A stretch of DNA of 64,000 bases from JALORV01 sp963775635 (GCA_963775635.1 CAVZJO010000006.1:1-64000); one strand, 5' to 3'. Shown: positions 46,861-55,139, counted from the stretch's first letter. Made by a program: numbers and translations. Notes: generated by a model not told the origin, from the letters alone.

Positions 46861-47445
46861 ATGATGAAACGCATCCCGCTTGAATACGCCATCCTCGCGG
46901 TGGCTATCGCCGCCACCGCGGCAGTGGTCCTCCCCGCACGCGCCCAGGGCGCCGCCACGGCCGCTGCCGACAAGGTCGAACGCGGCAAGTACCTGGTCAC
47001 CACGTCCGGCTGCCACGACTGCCACACGCCGTGGGTCATGGGGCCCAAGGGTCCCGAGCCCGACATGACGCGCGCGCTGTCCGGCCATCCGCAGGACATG
47101 GCGCTGCCGCCGCCGCCAAAAATGGAAGGCCCGTGGATCATGGCTGGAGCGGCTACCAATACCGCGTACGCCGGCCCGTGGGGCGTGAGCTACACCGCCA
47201 ACCTGACGTCCGATCCGGAGACCGGTCTCGGCAAATGGACGCTGCGCAACTTCACCGAGACGATCCGCACCGGCCGCCACATGGGCCGTGGCCGTCCGGT
47301 GCTGCCGCCGATGCCGGTGCAGGTGTACCGCAACTGGACCGACGCGGATTTCGAAGCGGTGTTCAGCTACCTGCAGACGGTGCCGGCGATCAGGAACCGG
47401 GTGCCGGAACCGCTGCCGCCGGCGGTGCCGGTGGCAGCGAAGTAG
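46861..47445 (+). CDS. Exported monohaem cytochrome c
   Basis: A 194-residue protein preceded by AGGAG. A signal sequence covers residues 1-29, then ERGKYLVTTSGCHDCHTPWV with the single haem motif CHDCH and a later MGRGRPVLPPMPVQVYRNWT with Met residues that could be the axial ligand. YLVTTSGCHDCHTP and LTSDPETGLGKWTLRNFTET are typical of cytochrome c domains found in dehydrogenase electron-transfer subunits. It follows the dihaem protein, so the pair may shuttle electrons from an unknown periplasmic dehydrogenase. Confidence 0.85.
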   Translation: MMKRIPLEYAILAVAIAATAAVVLPARAQGAATAAADKVERGKYLVTTSGCHDCHTPWVMGPKGPEPDMTRALSGHPQDMALPPPPKMEGPWIMAGAATNTAYAGPWGVSYTANLTSDPETGLGKWTLRNFTETIRTGRHMGRGRPVLPPMPVQVYRNWTDADFEAVFSYLQTVPAIRNRVPEPLPPAVPVAAK

Positions 47446-47464
47446 AGAACCGATGGTCGCGCCG

Positions 47465-48766
47465 TCAGTGCGGCGGCGCGGCCCGCTGCGTGCACTCTTC
47501 GGCGCGCCGCTTGAGCAGCGTGCGCTCGCGCGCATTGCGCGCCATCGACGCCGCGCGCTCGAACTCAACGCGGGCGTCGGCGAGCCGGCCGAGCCTGTAC
47601 AACAGATCCCCGCGCACGCTGGGCAACAGGTGATAGCCCTTGAGCTGAGGTTCGCTGCGCAAGGCATCGGCGACCTCGAGTCCCGCCGCCGGGCCGAAGG
47701 CCATCGCGAGGGCAACGGCCCGGTTCAGTTCGACGACCGGTGACGGCACCAGCGCGGCGAGTGCGTCGTAGAGCGCGACGATCGCCTTCCAGTCGGTTTC
47801 ATCGGCGGTGCGCGCCCTTGCATGGCAGGCTGCGATGGCGGCCTGCAGCGCGTAGGGACCGAGGCCGTCGCCGTGCTCTGCCGCCAGCACCTCGGCGCGC
47901 TGCAGTTCAGTCAGTCCGCGCCGGATCAGCAATTGATCCCAGCGCGACCGGTCCTGTTCGAGCAGCAGCACCGGCTCGCCATCGGCCCGCGTGCGTGCGC
48001 GCAGCCGCGACGCCTGGATTTCCATCAGTGCCACCAGGCCGTGGACTTCGGGCTCGGTCGTTGCGAGTTCAGCCAGGATGCGAGCGAGCCGAAGCGCGTC
48101 CTCGCATAGCGCAGGCCGCATCCAGTCGTCACCCGCGGTGGCGGCATAGCCTTCGTTGAACACGAGATAAATCACTTCGAGCACGGAGGCCAGACGTGCG
48201 GCGAGTTCGCGTGCCTCGGGCAGTTCGAACGGAACACGTGCCTCGGCCAGCGTTCGCTTGGCGCGGACGATGCGCTGCGCGATCGTCGGCTCCGGCACGA
48301 GGAAGGCGCGTGCGATCTCGTCGGTCGTAAGGCCGCCGACAAGGCGCAGCGTCAGCGCGGTGCGCGCCTCGCGCGAAAGCACCGGATGGCACGCGATGAA
48401 CATCAGCCGCAGCAGGTCATCGGCGATCGGTTGGTCGAAGGCGGACTCGATGGCTGCCTCCAGGTCCGGCGCTGCGTCGGCCAGCTGGTTCTCGATCTCG
48501 TAGGTGATCGCGTCCTGCTGGCGCGCGTGCAGTTCGCGCCGCCGGATCAGATCGATCGCTCGGCGCTTGGCAGCGGTCGTCAGCCAGGCGGCCGGGTTGT
48601 CGGGAACGCCTTCCGCGGGCCACTGTTCGAGCGCAGCGACCAGGGCATCCTGTGCCAGCTCCTCGGCGACGCCGACATCGCGCAGCAGGCGCGCCAGCGT
48701 GCCGATGATCTTCGCCGATTCCATGCGCCAGACCGCCTCGATGGTGCGATGGATCGATGAACTCAT
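47465..48766 (-). CDS. ECF42-type RNA polymerase sigma factor with TPR-like tail
   Basis: A 433-residue sigma factor. Region 2 lies near residues 10-80 (GVAEELAQDALVAALEQWPA, PAAWLTTAAKRRAIDLIRRR) and region 4 near 115-170 (LTLRLVGGLTTDEIARAFLV). A long C-terminal helical extension (to 433) includes FNEGYAATAG and ELNRAVALAMAFGPAAGLE; this is the hallmark of ECF42 factors, which have no separate anti-sigma factor. It starts 15 bp after the YciI gene and is the last gene of the cluster. Confidence 0.9.
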   Translation of the reverse strand: MSSSIHRTIEAVWRMESAKIIGTLARLLRDVGVAEELAQDALVAALEQWPAEGVPDNPAAWLTTAAKRRAIDLIRRRELHARQQDAITYEIENQLADAAPDLEAAIESAFDQPIADDLLRLMFIACHPVLSREARTALTLRLVGGLTTDEIARAFLVPEPTIAQRIVRAKRTLAEARVPFELPEARELAARLASVLEVIYLVFNEGYAATAGDDWMRPALCEDALRLARILAELATTEPEVHGLVALMEIQASRLRARTRADGEPVLLLEQDRSRWDQLLIRRGLTELQRAEVLAAEHGDGLGPYALQAAIAACHARARTADETDWKAIVALYDALAALVPSPVVELNRAVALAMAFGPAAGLEVADALRSEPQLKGYHLLPSVRGDLLYRLGRLADARVEFERAASMARNARERTLLKRRAEECTQRAAPPH

Positions 48767-48781
48767 CGCGGGCCAGGCGCT

Positions 48782-49135
48782 TTAGGTGAAACAGGGTCCG
48801 AGCTCGCGCACCTCGACGGTCGCCCACTGGGCGGCGGGGCAGGCGGCGGCGATCGCCACCGCTTGGTCTCGCGTCTCGCATGTCAGCAGAAAATAGCCGC
48901 CGACCATCTCCTTGGCTTCGGCAAACGGTCCATCGGTCAGCACGCGTCGTCCATCACGGACGCGCACACGCACCGCGTCGGCGTCACTGCGCAGCGACTG
49001 GCTGACGGTCAGCAGCCCGCGCTCTTTCAGATCCGCGCTGAACTTCAGCATGCTGTCGTACAGCGCGCGCCCTTCATCCTCGGTACGCTCGCGGCGTTGC
49101 CCAACCGGCTCGACGATCAGCAGCATGTAGCTCAA
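48782..49135 (-). CDS. YciI/DGPF-domain protein (first)
   Basis: A 117-residue protein of the YCII/DGPF family; the motif VLTDGPFAEAKEMVGGYFLL is at about residues 64-83. The start is TTG at 49135, four to five bases after GAGGGAGAG; the ATG at 49126 has poorer spacing. DGPF genes are the standard partners of ECF42 sigma factors. Enzymatic role unknown; YciI folds resemble muconolactone isomerase. Confidence 0.87.
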   Translation of the reverse strand: MSYMLLIVEPVGQRRERTEDEGRALYDSMLKFSADLKERGLLTVSQSLRSDADAVRVRVRDGRRVLTDGPFAEAKEMVGGYFLLTCETRDQAVAIAAACPAAQWATVEVRELGPCFT

Positions 49136-49165
49136 CTCACTCTCCCTCAGCGCGCTGACCCCGGC

Positions 49166-49648
49166 TCAGACGCGCGTATAGCGCGATGTCATGAAACGGT
49201 TCCACTTGCCGTCGTCACCCTGCACGTTACCGGACAGTATGCGGTGATTGTCGTCGACGAGTTCGACGATGTCGCGATACTGTGCTCGCTTGCCGCTGCC
49301 ATCGAACGACGGCCCCTCGGCTTCCAGCGTCAGTATCTTCTGCGCATCGTCGAGCCAGCCGTTGTGGTAGACCCACAGCTCGGTCATCATCGACCCGATC
49401 CAGGTGCCGACGAAACGACCCTTGTCCGGGTCGAACCCCAGCGTGACCAGCGCGGACATCGGCGCGCCGCCCGGCATCTGCCCGCGGGTTTCGCCGAGTA
49501 GCCAGATGCCGCCGAGCATGCGCACCGTCTCGGTTCCGGTCATCTTCTCCGACGCGCCTCCAGACTGGTCCGGGCAGTCGGACTCATAGCTCCATTCCCC
49601 GACGAGCCGGGTCAGCCAGCGGTGTTGCGGCAGGACTTCGACTTTCAT
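49166..49648 (-). CDS. DUF1579 family protein
   Basis: A 160-residue protein preceded by GAGGAGG. WLTRLVGEWSYESDCPDQSG, MLGGIWLLGETRGQMPGG and LGFDPDKGRFVGTWIGSMMT are characteristic of the DUF1579 lipocalin-like family. No signal peptide, so cytoplasmic. It lies within the ECF42 cluster, between the VOC and YciI genes, and is probably under the same promoter. Confidence 0.85.
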   Translation of the reverse strand: MKVEVLPQHRWLTRLVGEWSYESDCPDQSGGASEKMTGTETVRMLGGIWLLGETRGQMPGGAPMSALVTLGFDPDKGRFVGTWIGSMMTELWVYHNGWLDDAQKILTLEAEGPSFDGSGKRAQYRDIVELVDDNHRILSGNVQGDDGKWNRFMTSRYTRV

Positions 49649-49672
49649 GGTGCCTCCTCGAGATGTTAACGA

Positions 49673-50086
49673 TCACTCGACGACATTGATCATCCAGCCG
49701 ACCCCGAAGCGGTCGGCCACCATGCCGAAGCGGGGCGACCAGAACGTCTTTCCCATCGGCATCTGCACCTGACCGCCTTCGGCCAGCGCGTTGAACATCT
49801 TGTCGGCCTCGTCCGCGTCGGTCACGCTGATCGACAGCGAAATGCCCTCAAACTTCGGCTTGCCGCTGCAGTCGCCGTCGGACGCCATGATCACCGCGTC
49901 GCGGACCCTGAGCGACGTGTGCATGACCTTGTTCTCGGAGCCCGGCGGCACCATGCCCGGCGGCGGCGGCTCCGGACTGTCCTTGAAGCGCATCAGCATC
50001 TCGACCTTGGCGCCGAGTGCCTTCTGGTAGAACTGCACCGCTTCTTCGCAGCGGCCGTTGAAAAACAGGTAAGGCTGGATCTGCAT
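49673..50086 (-). CDS. VOC family protein (PhnB-like)
   Basis: A 137-residue glyoxalase/bleomycin-resistance-fold protein with MQIQPYLFFNGRCEEAVQFY and DRFGVGWMINVV, as in PhnB-like members. CGGAG precedes the ATG. The usual metal-binding His of glyoxalase I is not obvious. Part of the minus-strand ECF42 cluster. Confidence 0.88.
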   Translation of the reverse strand: MQIQPYLFFNGRCEEAVQFYQKALGAKVEMLMRFKDSPEPPPPGMVPPGSENKVMHTSLRVRDAVIMASDGDCSGKPKFEGISLSISVTDADEADKMFNALAEGGQVQMPMGKTFWSPRFGMVADRFGVGWMINVVE

Positions 50087-50111
50087 GGCGTCTCCGGAAG
50101 AAAGATAGGTT

Positions 50112-50612
50112 CTACTGCCCGGCGTGCGCGCGCTCGAGCGCAGCGATGTCGAGCTTCTTCATCTGCAGCAGCGCGGTCATCACGCGCTCGGACTTCTTCG
50201 GATCGGGATCGGTCATCAACCGCGGCAACACGGTTGGCACGACCTGCCACGACAATCCGAAGCGGTCCTTCAGCCATCCGCACTGCTGGGAGCGCGGGTC
50301 GCCACCCTCCGACAGCCTGTTCCAGTAGTGATCGATCTCCTGCTGCGTGTCGCAATTCACCTGCAGCGAAATCGCTTCGTTGAAAGTGAACTGCGGCCCG
50401 CCGTTGAGCGCGGTGAACGAGTGTCCATCGAGTTCAAAGGCGACCGTCAGCACTGTCCCGGCCGGCATGCCGTGGATCTCGCGCCCCGCCTCGCCGTAGC
50501 GCGAGATGGCTCCGATGCGCGAGTTCTTGAAGATCGAGGTGTAGAACTTCGCGGCGTCCTCGGCCTGGCGATCGAACCACAGGCAGGGCGTGATGCGCTG
50601 GAAAGTGGGCAT
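50112..50612 (-). CDS. VOC family protein (3-demethylubiquinone methyltransferase-like)
   Basis: A 166-residue VOC-fold protein with ITPCLWFDRQAEDAAKFYTS, GHSFTALNGGPQFTFNEAIS and CGWLKDRFGLSWQVVPTVLP, the PF06983 type. Preceded by GGAGGAG. Members are often named 3-demethylubiquinone-9 3-methyltransferase, but no methyltransferase fold is present. It sits 15 bp after the upstream YciI gene in the ECF42 unit. Confidence 0.88.
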   Translation of the reverse strand: MPTFQRITPCLWFDRQAEDAAKFYTSIFKNSRIGAISRYGEAGREIHGMPAGTVLTVAFELDGHSFTALNGGPQFTFNEAISLQVNCDTQQEIDHYWNRLSEGGDPRSQQCGWLKDRFGLSWQVVPTVLPRLMTDPDPKKSERVMTALLQMKKLDIAALERAHAGQ

Positions 50613-50627
50613 GATCGCTCCTCCGCT

Positions 50628-51074
50628 TCAGGCGGGCTGCTTGCCGCGGCGGGCCAGCCGGTCAGCCTCCGCGCGCAGACGCTCTTCCTGCGCGCGCAGT
50701 TCCGGCGTGAACTCGGCGCCAAAATCCTCGGCTTCGAACACGGGGCGGATTTCGATTTCGGAATCAGTCGGCATGGGGTTCGGGCAGCGCCGGACCCACT
50801 CGACGGCCTCTTCCATCGACTTGACCTGCCACAGCCAGAAGCCGGCAACGAGTTCCTTGGTCTCGGCAAACGGTCCATCGACGACCGTGCGCGTGTTGCC
50901 CGAAAAACGCACGCGCTTGCCCTTCACACTGGGATGAAGGCCTTCGCCAGCAAGCATTACGCCCGCCTTGACGAGTTCCTCGTTGTACTTGCCCATCGCG
51001 GCCAGCAGTTCTTCGCTCGGCATCACTCCGGCTTCGGACTCCTTGGTCGCCTTGACGAACACCATGACGCGCAT
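50628..51074 (-). CDS. YciI/DGPF-domain protein (second)
   Basis: A 148-residue DGPF protein, first gene of the cluster. MRVMVFVKATKESEAGVMPS opens it and TVVDGPFAETKELVAGFWLW carries the motif; the last 45 residues are a charged Glu/Arg-rich extension. AGGAG precedes the ATG. The promoter candidate lies 64 bp upstream (51138-51164). Confidence 0.88.
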   Translation of the reverse strand: MRVMVFVKATKESEAGVMPSEELLAAMGKYNEELVKAGVMLAGEGLHPSVKGKRVRFSGNTRTVVDGPFAETKELVAGFWLWQVKSMEEAVEWVRRCPNPMPTDSEIEIRPVFEAEDFGAEFTPELRAQEERLRAEADRLARRGKQPA

Positions 51075-51137
51075 GACGGTATCTCCTGAAAGGTTGACCG
51101 GTTTTGCCGGCCGGGCGTTGCTGCGCTTACTTATTAC

Positions 51138-51164
51138 GTCGATCGACGTCGTCGCGAATCGACA
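51138..51164 (-). promoter_or_regulatory. Candidate ECF42-dependent promoter
   Basis: On the minus strand TGTCGA is followed after 17 bases by CGAC, 64 bp before the first gene of the cluster. As I recall, ECF42 promoters have TGTCGA at -35 and a CGA/TC-type -10; the placement fits autoregulation of the cluster by its own sigma factor. Confidence 0.5.
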
Positions 51165-51198
51165 GGAGCCCGAAAATTCAATGGGCTAACGTCGTCGC

Positions 51199-51456
51199 TC
51201 ACCCGCCGCTGAGCGCCTGCACGATGCACACCTCGTCGTCGGCCGATACCGGCAGTCCCAGGTCGAAGGTCGGCTCGCCATTGACGAAGAAGCGTACGTG
51301 CCGACGCATCCGCTCCTGTTCGTCGATCATGCGGAAACGGATTCCCGGGTAGCGCCGCTCGAGGTCGTCGAGCAACTCGCCGAGCGTCGTGCCCACCGCT
51401 TCCACCGCCGAACTGCCGGTGTACGAGCGCAGCGGGCTCGGGATCAGCACCTTCAT
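51199..51456 (-). CDS. MoaD/ThiS-type ubiquitin-like sulfur carrier
   Basis: An 85-residue beta-grasp protein ending in SGG, with the exposed diglycine that is adenylated and thiocarboxylated in this family. LGELLDDLERRYPGIRFRMI and FFVNGEPTFDLGLPVSADDE are typical. No other molybdopterin or thiamine genes are nearby. It starts 13 bp after the stop of the BNR-repeat gene, so the two are co-transcribed. Confidence 0.82.
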   Translation of the reverse strand: MKVLIPSPLRSYTGSSAVEAVGTTLGELLDDLERRYPGIRFRMIDEQERMRRHVRFFVNGEPTFDLGLPVSADDEVCIVQALSGG

Positions 51457-51469
51457 GCGTGTGAGGGTT

Positions 51470-52696
51470 TCAGCGTTCCGCCGTTTCTACGGCATAGATT
51501 TCAGGCAAATTGCGTGCGATGCAGTTCCAGCGCTCGCCTTCATCGCGCCCCATCCACAGCTCGCCGCTGGTCGTGCCGAAGTACAGACCGAGCGGGTCGC
51601 GCGTGTCGGCGGTCATTGCCTGTCGCTTGACGGTCCACCAGGCCTGCTCGGCGGGCAATCCGTTGTCCTGCCGCCGCCAGGTGTTGCCGCCATTACGCGT
51701 GACATAGACGGCCGGCTTGCCTTCGGGGCTGGTCCGCGGCCACACGGTCGCGCCGTCCATCGGCAGCACCCACGCGGTATCGTCATCGCGCGGATGCACG
51801 ACCATCGTGAAGCCGACGTCACCGACCTTTTTCGGCATTGACTTGCCGATGCGCGTCCACGTGGTCGACGGCCGGTCGATCCGGTAGATGCCGCAATGGT
51901 TCTGCTGATAAAGCCGGTCCGGGTTGCTGGGGGCCAGGCGGATGCAGTGCGGGTCGTGCACCGTCGGATCGTTCTTCGGAAAACCCTCAACGACCGCCAG
52001 CCCGTCGATCAACAGCCTGAAAGTCTGTCCGCCGTCGGTCGATTCATGCACGCCGCCGCCCGACATGCCCAAATACAGGTGTCGCGCATCGCGCGGGTCG
52101 ACCACGATCGAGTGCATCTTCGGCCCGTCCGGCGTTCCGTCCTGCACCGTACCCATCCAGGCGATGTACTGCGGATCGTCGTTGATCGGCGACGCCGACT
52201 TCCAGGTGACGCCGCCGTCGTCGGATCGAAACAGACCCTGCGGAGACGTTCCGGCGTACCAGACGCCCGGTTCGCTCGCATGACCGGGTGTCAGCCAGAA
52301 GGTGTGATCGACCGCGCGCCCGCTGCCGTCCGCCTTCTTCGCGAAGGCCGGCGGTTGCTGAGCCTCTTTCCACGATTTGCCGTAGTCGGTCGAGCGGAAC
52401 ACCGTCGGCCCGAGGTGGCCGGTCTTGGCAGCGGCCAACAGGGTGCGGCCGTCGCGAGGGTCGAGCACGACGTGGTTGACCACGTGTCCGAGAAAGTGCG
52501 GGCCGTCGGCGTGCCATGCGCGGCGCGCGGAGTCCGAGTGAAACAGCCAGGCACCCTTGCGCGTCGCCACCAGCACGATCACCCGCCGATTGTCACGGCC
52601 CCGGCTGGCGCGCGGGCGCGCTGGCGATTTCTTTGTCGTTGTCCTGCTTGCCTGCGGTCGGCGGGCGGTCGCCGGTCGCTTTTTCGCTGTCGCCAT
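51470..52696 (-). CDS. BNR/sialidase-like beta-propeller protein
   Basis: A 408-residue protein with a basic N-terminal tail (about 40 residues, Lys/Arg/Ala/Thr rich) and then Asp-box blades: FRSTDYGKSWKEA, FRSDDGGVTWKSA, HESTDGGQTFRLL, YVTRNGGNTWRRQ. The start ATG 52696 has AAGGGG seven bases upstream. There is no signal peptide, so despite 'exo-alpha-sialidase' names it is probably cytoplasmic; sialidase catalytic residues are not apparent. Its pairing with a MoaD/ThiS protein suggests a shared, unknown function. Confidence 0.8.
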   Translation of the reverse strand: MATAKKRPATARRPQASRTTTKKSPARPRASRGRDNRRVIVLVATRKGAWLFHSDSARRAWHADGPHFLGHVVNHVVLDPRDGRTLLAAAKTGHLGPTVFRSTDYGKSWKEAQQPPAFAKKADGSGRAVDHTFWLTPGHASEPGVWYAGTSPQGLFRSDDGGVTWKSASPINDDPQYIAWMGTVQDGTPDGPKMHSIVVDPRDARHLYLGMSGGGVHESTDGGQTFRLLIDGLAVVEGFPKNDPTVHDPHCIRLAPSNPDRLYQQNHCGIYRIDRPSTTWTRIGKSMPKKVGDVGFTMVVHPRDDDTAWVLPMDGATVWPRTSPEGKPAVYVTRNGGNTWRRQDNGLPAEQAWWTVKRQAMTADTRDPLGLYFGTTSGELWMGRDEGERWNCIARNLPEIYAVETAER

Positions 52697-52846
52697 CGAG
52701 AATCCCCTTGTGATGAGGGCGGGTACGATAGGCGCGAATGCCGGCAGTGTCAGCACTGCGCGCTCGTTGCGGGCCGATGCCCGGACGGCCCGCTTACCGC
52801 AACGTCGAACGGAAACGGGCTGGATCGACAGCTACGCGGAAAAGCT

Positions 52847-52862
52847 CTTGTCGACCGACAAG
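52847..52862. repeat. Inverted repeat after ada
   Basis: CTTGTCG and CGACAAG around AC, 25 bp beyond the ada stop; on the minus strand it is followed by AGCTTTTCC, so it may be a weak terminator. The rest of 52697-52886 shows no gene. Confidence 0.3.
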
Positions 52863-52886
52863 ACCCCGCAACGCCGGGGTTGAGGT

Positions 52887-53969
52887 TCAGCGGGCAACGG
52901 CCTCGCGTTCGAGCAGGGCGCGCTTGCGTTCGACGCCCCAGCGGTAACCGGACAGCGAGCCGTCGACGCGCACGACGCGGTGGCACGGAATGGCAACCGC
53001 GATCACATTGGACGCGATGGCACTCGCGACCGCGCGCACTGAACGCGGAGCGCCGATGCGCTCGGCGACCTCCGAATAGCTGACGGTCTTGCCCGGCGGA
53101 ATCGCGCGTAGCGCCTGCCACACCCGCTGCTGGAAGGCGGTGCCGCGGACGTCGAGTGGGAGATCGGCCGCTTCGTCAGGCGCTTCGACCAGCGCGACCA
53201 CCCGCGCGACGAGACGCTCGAAGTCCGGCTCCGCACCAACCAGTTGCGCGCGCGGGAAGCGGTCCTGCAATTCGCGAACCAGTGTCTCAGGATCGTCGCC
53301 CAGCGTGATCGAACACACGCCGCGTTCGCTTGCAGCGACGAGCACCGATCCCAGCGAACACTCGCCGACGGCGAAACGTATCGTCGTATCGGCCCCGCCT
53401 GCGCGATAGCGCTGCGGTGTCATGCCGAGCACCGCTGCCGACTGCTCGTAAAAGCGGCCGCTGGAGTTGTATCCCGCCCCGTAAATCGCCTCGGTGACCG
53501 TGCTGCTTCGGGCGAGTTCGCGGTGCACACGCGTGCGACGGTGCGCGTCGGCAAATTGCCGCGGTGTCACTCCCACGGCAGCCTTGAAGATCCGGTGCAG
53601 GTGGTACGGGCTCAAGCCGGCGCGGCGCGCGAGCGCCTCCAGGCTGGGCGGTTGCTCCGCCTGCTCGATCAGCCGGCACAGCTCGGCGATCAGCGCTGTG
53701 TGCGGGCTTTCCTGAGCCGGACGATCCGGCCGGCAACGCTTGCACGGCCGGAAGCCGGCACGCTCGGCGTCCTCTGCCGTGGGATGAAACTGGACGTTCT
53801 CAGGTAGCGCGGCGCGCGCTGCGCATGAGGGGCGGCAATAGATGCCGGTCGACCTGACCGAGTAGACGAATGATCCGTCCGCGCTCGCATCGCGGGCGCA
53901 CACCGTGGCCCAGCGCGGATCGCTGACGGTTGCCGCGGCCAGCCGCTCGGACTTCGTGGTCATGTTCAC
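52887..53969 (-). CDS. ada: Bifunctional Ada: AraC-type regulator and O6-alkylguanine-DNA methyltransferase
   Basis: A 360-residue protein of the adaptive response to alkylation. The N-terminal zinc domain has the methyl-acceptor Cys in TGIYCRPSC and PCKRCRPD; an AraC HTH lies near 100-190 (LARRAGLSPYHLHRIFKAAV); the C-terminal methyltransferase has the acceptor Cys in IPCHRVVR. GTG at 53969 has GGAG six bases upstream; ATG 53963 is further from it. All catalytic cysteines are present. Confidence 0.93.
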   Translation of the reverse strand: MNMTTKSERLAAATVSDPRWATVCARDASADGSFVYSVRSTGIYCRPSCAARAALPENVQFHPTAEDAERAGFRPCKRCRPDRPAQESPHTALIAELCRLIEQAEQPPSLEALARRAGLSPYHLHRIFKAAVGVTPRQFADAHRRTRVHRELARSSTVTEAIYGAGYNSSGRFYEQSAAVLGMTPQRYRAGGADTTIRFAVGECSLGSVLVAASERGVCSITLGDDPETLVRELQDRFPRAQLVGAEPDFERLVARVVALVEAPDEAADLPLDVRGTAFQQRVWQALRAIPPGKTVSYSEVAERIGAPRSVRAVASAIASNVIAVAIPCHRVVRVDGSLSGYRWGVERKRALLEREAVAR

Positions 53970-54067
53970 GGGAAACTCCGATCATCTTATCGATGAACGG
54001 AATGTAGGGCCGCGCCTGAGCGCCCGCGCTCCGCTGCTTGCGGTTGAATTTTCCGTTGCGGTCATCG

Positions 54068-54087
54068 GGCGGGCCGGTTGGCCCGCC
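54068..54087 (-). terminator. Hairpin after the GlyGly-tailed cytochrome gene
   Basis: GGCGGGCC and GGCCCGCC pair perfectly around GGTT, 20 bases after the cytochrome stop on the minus strand. No T-tract follows, so termination may need Rho. Confidence 0.4.
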
Positions 54088-54106
54088 GCGCGCCGGAGAA
54101 AACGAC

Positions 54107-55045
54107 TCAGCGGGTGCGACGGATCCCGGCGAGCGCAGCCAGACCCAGCAGGCTGAGCCAGCCGAGCGCCCCGCCGCCGCCGTCGGTTGGCGCGTTGGCC
54201 GCGGTGGGCGCGGCGGTAGACGACGAAGTGGCAGCTGCGGCTCCGCCGATCGCGGTTCCCTCGAGGGTCACCTCGCGAGCCGGTACGCCGGTTTCGGCGA
54301 AGTTGATCATCCACTTCTCGGTACGCGTCCCGGCGGCGAGCGGCGCGAACTGCACGCCGAACGAACAGCTCACGCCGGGTTCGAGTGCGAGGCCTGCTGC
54401 GCAATTGGAGGTGCCGGCCGGAGCCCGGGTCGCGATGAATTCGTTGGTTGTGCCGGCAGGCGGCGTCAGCGCCGGTGACGCGAAAGTGATCGCCGCCGAG
54501 GTGCTGTTGGTGACCAGCACGGCTGCAGTGGCGCTGTAAGCGCCTACTGCGGTGCTGCTGAACATCGCCGGATTGGGCGTCGCCGTCGGCGAGGCGCTGG
54601 GCGGAACAGCAGGTGCCGGGGCCGGCGCCGGTGCCGGCGCAGGCGCCGGCGTGCCCGGCGGCAGCGTCAGCGGCGGTGGCGGCGGGGCGGCGGTGGCGGC
54701 GAGAATATGGGCGGCGACGTCGGCGCGCATTTGCGGGGTCCAAGCCGCAAAGCCGCCCATGTCATAGGCCGGATTGCCGATTGCCACGCCGATACGTGCA
54801 ACCAGCCCGGCTTCCGTGATTCCAGCGAACTGTGGTCGCGCGCGGAAAATGTTGGCGGGGCCATGACAGTTCTCGCAGTTGACGGGCACACCAGCAGAGT
54901 TAGGTACGGTTTGACGGTAGAGCGCCGCGCCGGTCGTGGGGTTGCCCGCCTGGGCGAAGGCCGATCCGCTCATGCCGACGGCGGCGAGCGCGAGGACGGT
55001 CGGTGGCAGGGAGCGAAGGTGCAGCAGCGGTTTGCGATCAGACAT
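54107..55045 (-). CDS. Exported cytochrome c/adhesin-like protein with GlyGly-type C-terminal anchor
   Basis: A 312-residue protein starting at ATG 55045. After a signal peptide (to about AFAQ) comes a cytochrome c domain with one haem site, VNCENCHGPAN, followed by a Pro/Ala-rich linker, then an abnormal-spindle-like/choice-of-anchor beta domain (PNPAMFSSTAVGAYSATAAV, CSFGVQFAPLAAGTRTEKW). The tail reads GGGGALGWLSLLGLAALAG then RRTR: Gly-rich patch, hydrophobic helix, basic cluster, as in GlyGly-CTERM (rhombosortase) or related sorting signals. Two CGTACGAACGT copies lie upstream. Surface-exposed electron transfer is inferred. Confidence 0.75.
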   Translation of the reverse strand: MSDRKPLLHLRSLPPTVLALAAVGMSGSAFAQAGNPTTGAALYRQTVPNSAGVPVNCENCHGPANIFRARPQFAGITEAGLVARIGVAIGNPAYDMGGFAAWTPQMRADVAAHILAATAAPPPPPLTLPPGTPAPAPAPAPAPAPAVPPSASPTATPNPAMFSSTAVGAYSATAAVLVTNSTSAAITFASPALTPPAGTTNEFIATRAPAGTSNCAAGLALEPGVSCSFGVQFAPLAAGTRTEKWMINFAETGVPAREVTLEGTAIGGAAAATSSSTAAPTAANAPTDGGGGALGWLSLLGLAALAGIRRTR

Positions 55046-55106
55046 GGCGGACCCGTCACGGGAGTGGTTGCGACTGAGTCTAGGTTTCCGCTGCACTTTT
55101 CGCCCT

Positions 55107-55139
55107 CGTACGAACGTCGTAACCCGACCGTACGAACGT
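55107..55139. promoter_or_regulatory. 11-bp direct repeats, two helical turns apart
   Basis: CGTACGAACGT occurs at 55107-55117 and again at 55129-55139, starting exactly 22 bp apart, in the region upstream of the cytochrome gene. Spacing of two turns suggests a dimeric regulator binding site. Confidence 0.45.

Noticed and set aside
47031..47633. A plus-strand frame running from the cytochrome gene into the sigma factor gene
   Set aside because: Antisense or alternative-frame translation of two convergent, well-supported genes.
52557..52883. Plus-strand open frame between the BNR gene and ada
   Set aside because: It begins inside the BNR gene on the opposite strand, is Arg/Ala-rich and has no ribosome site or domain.
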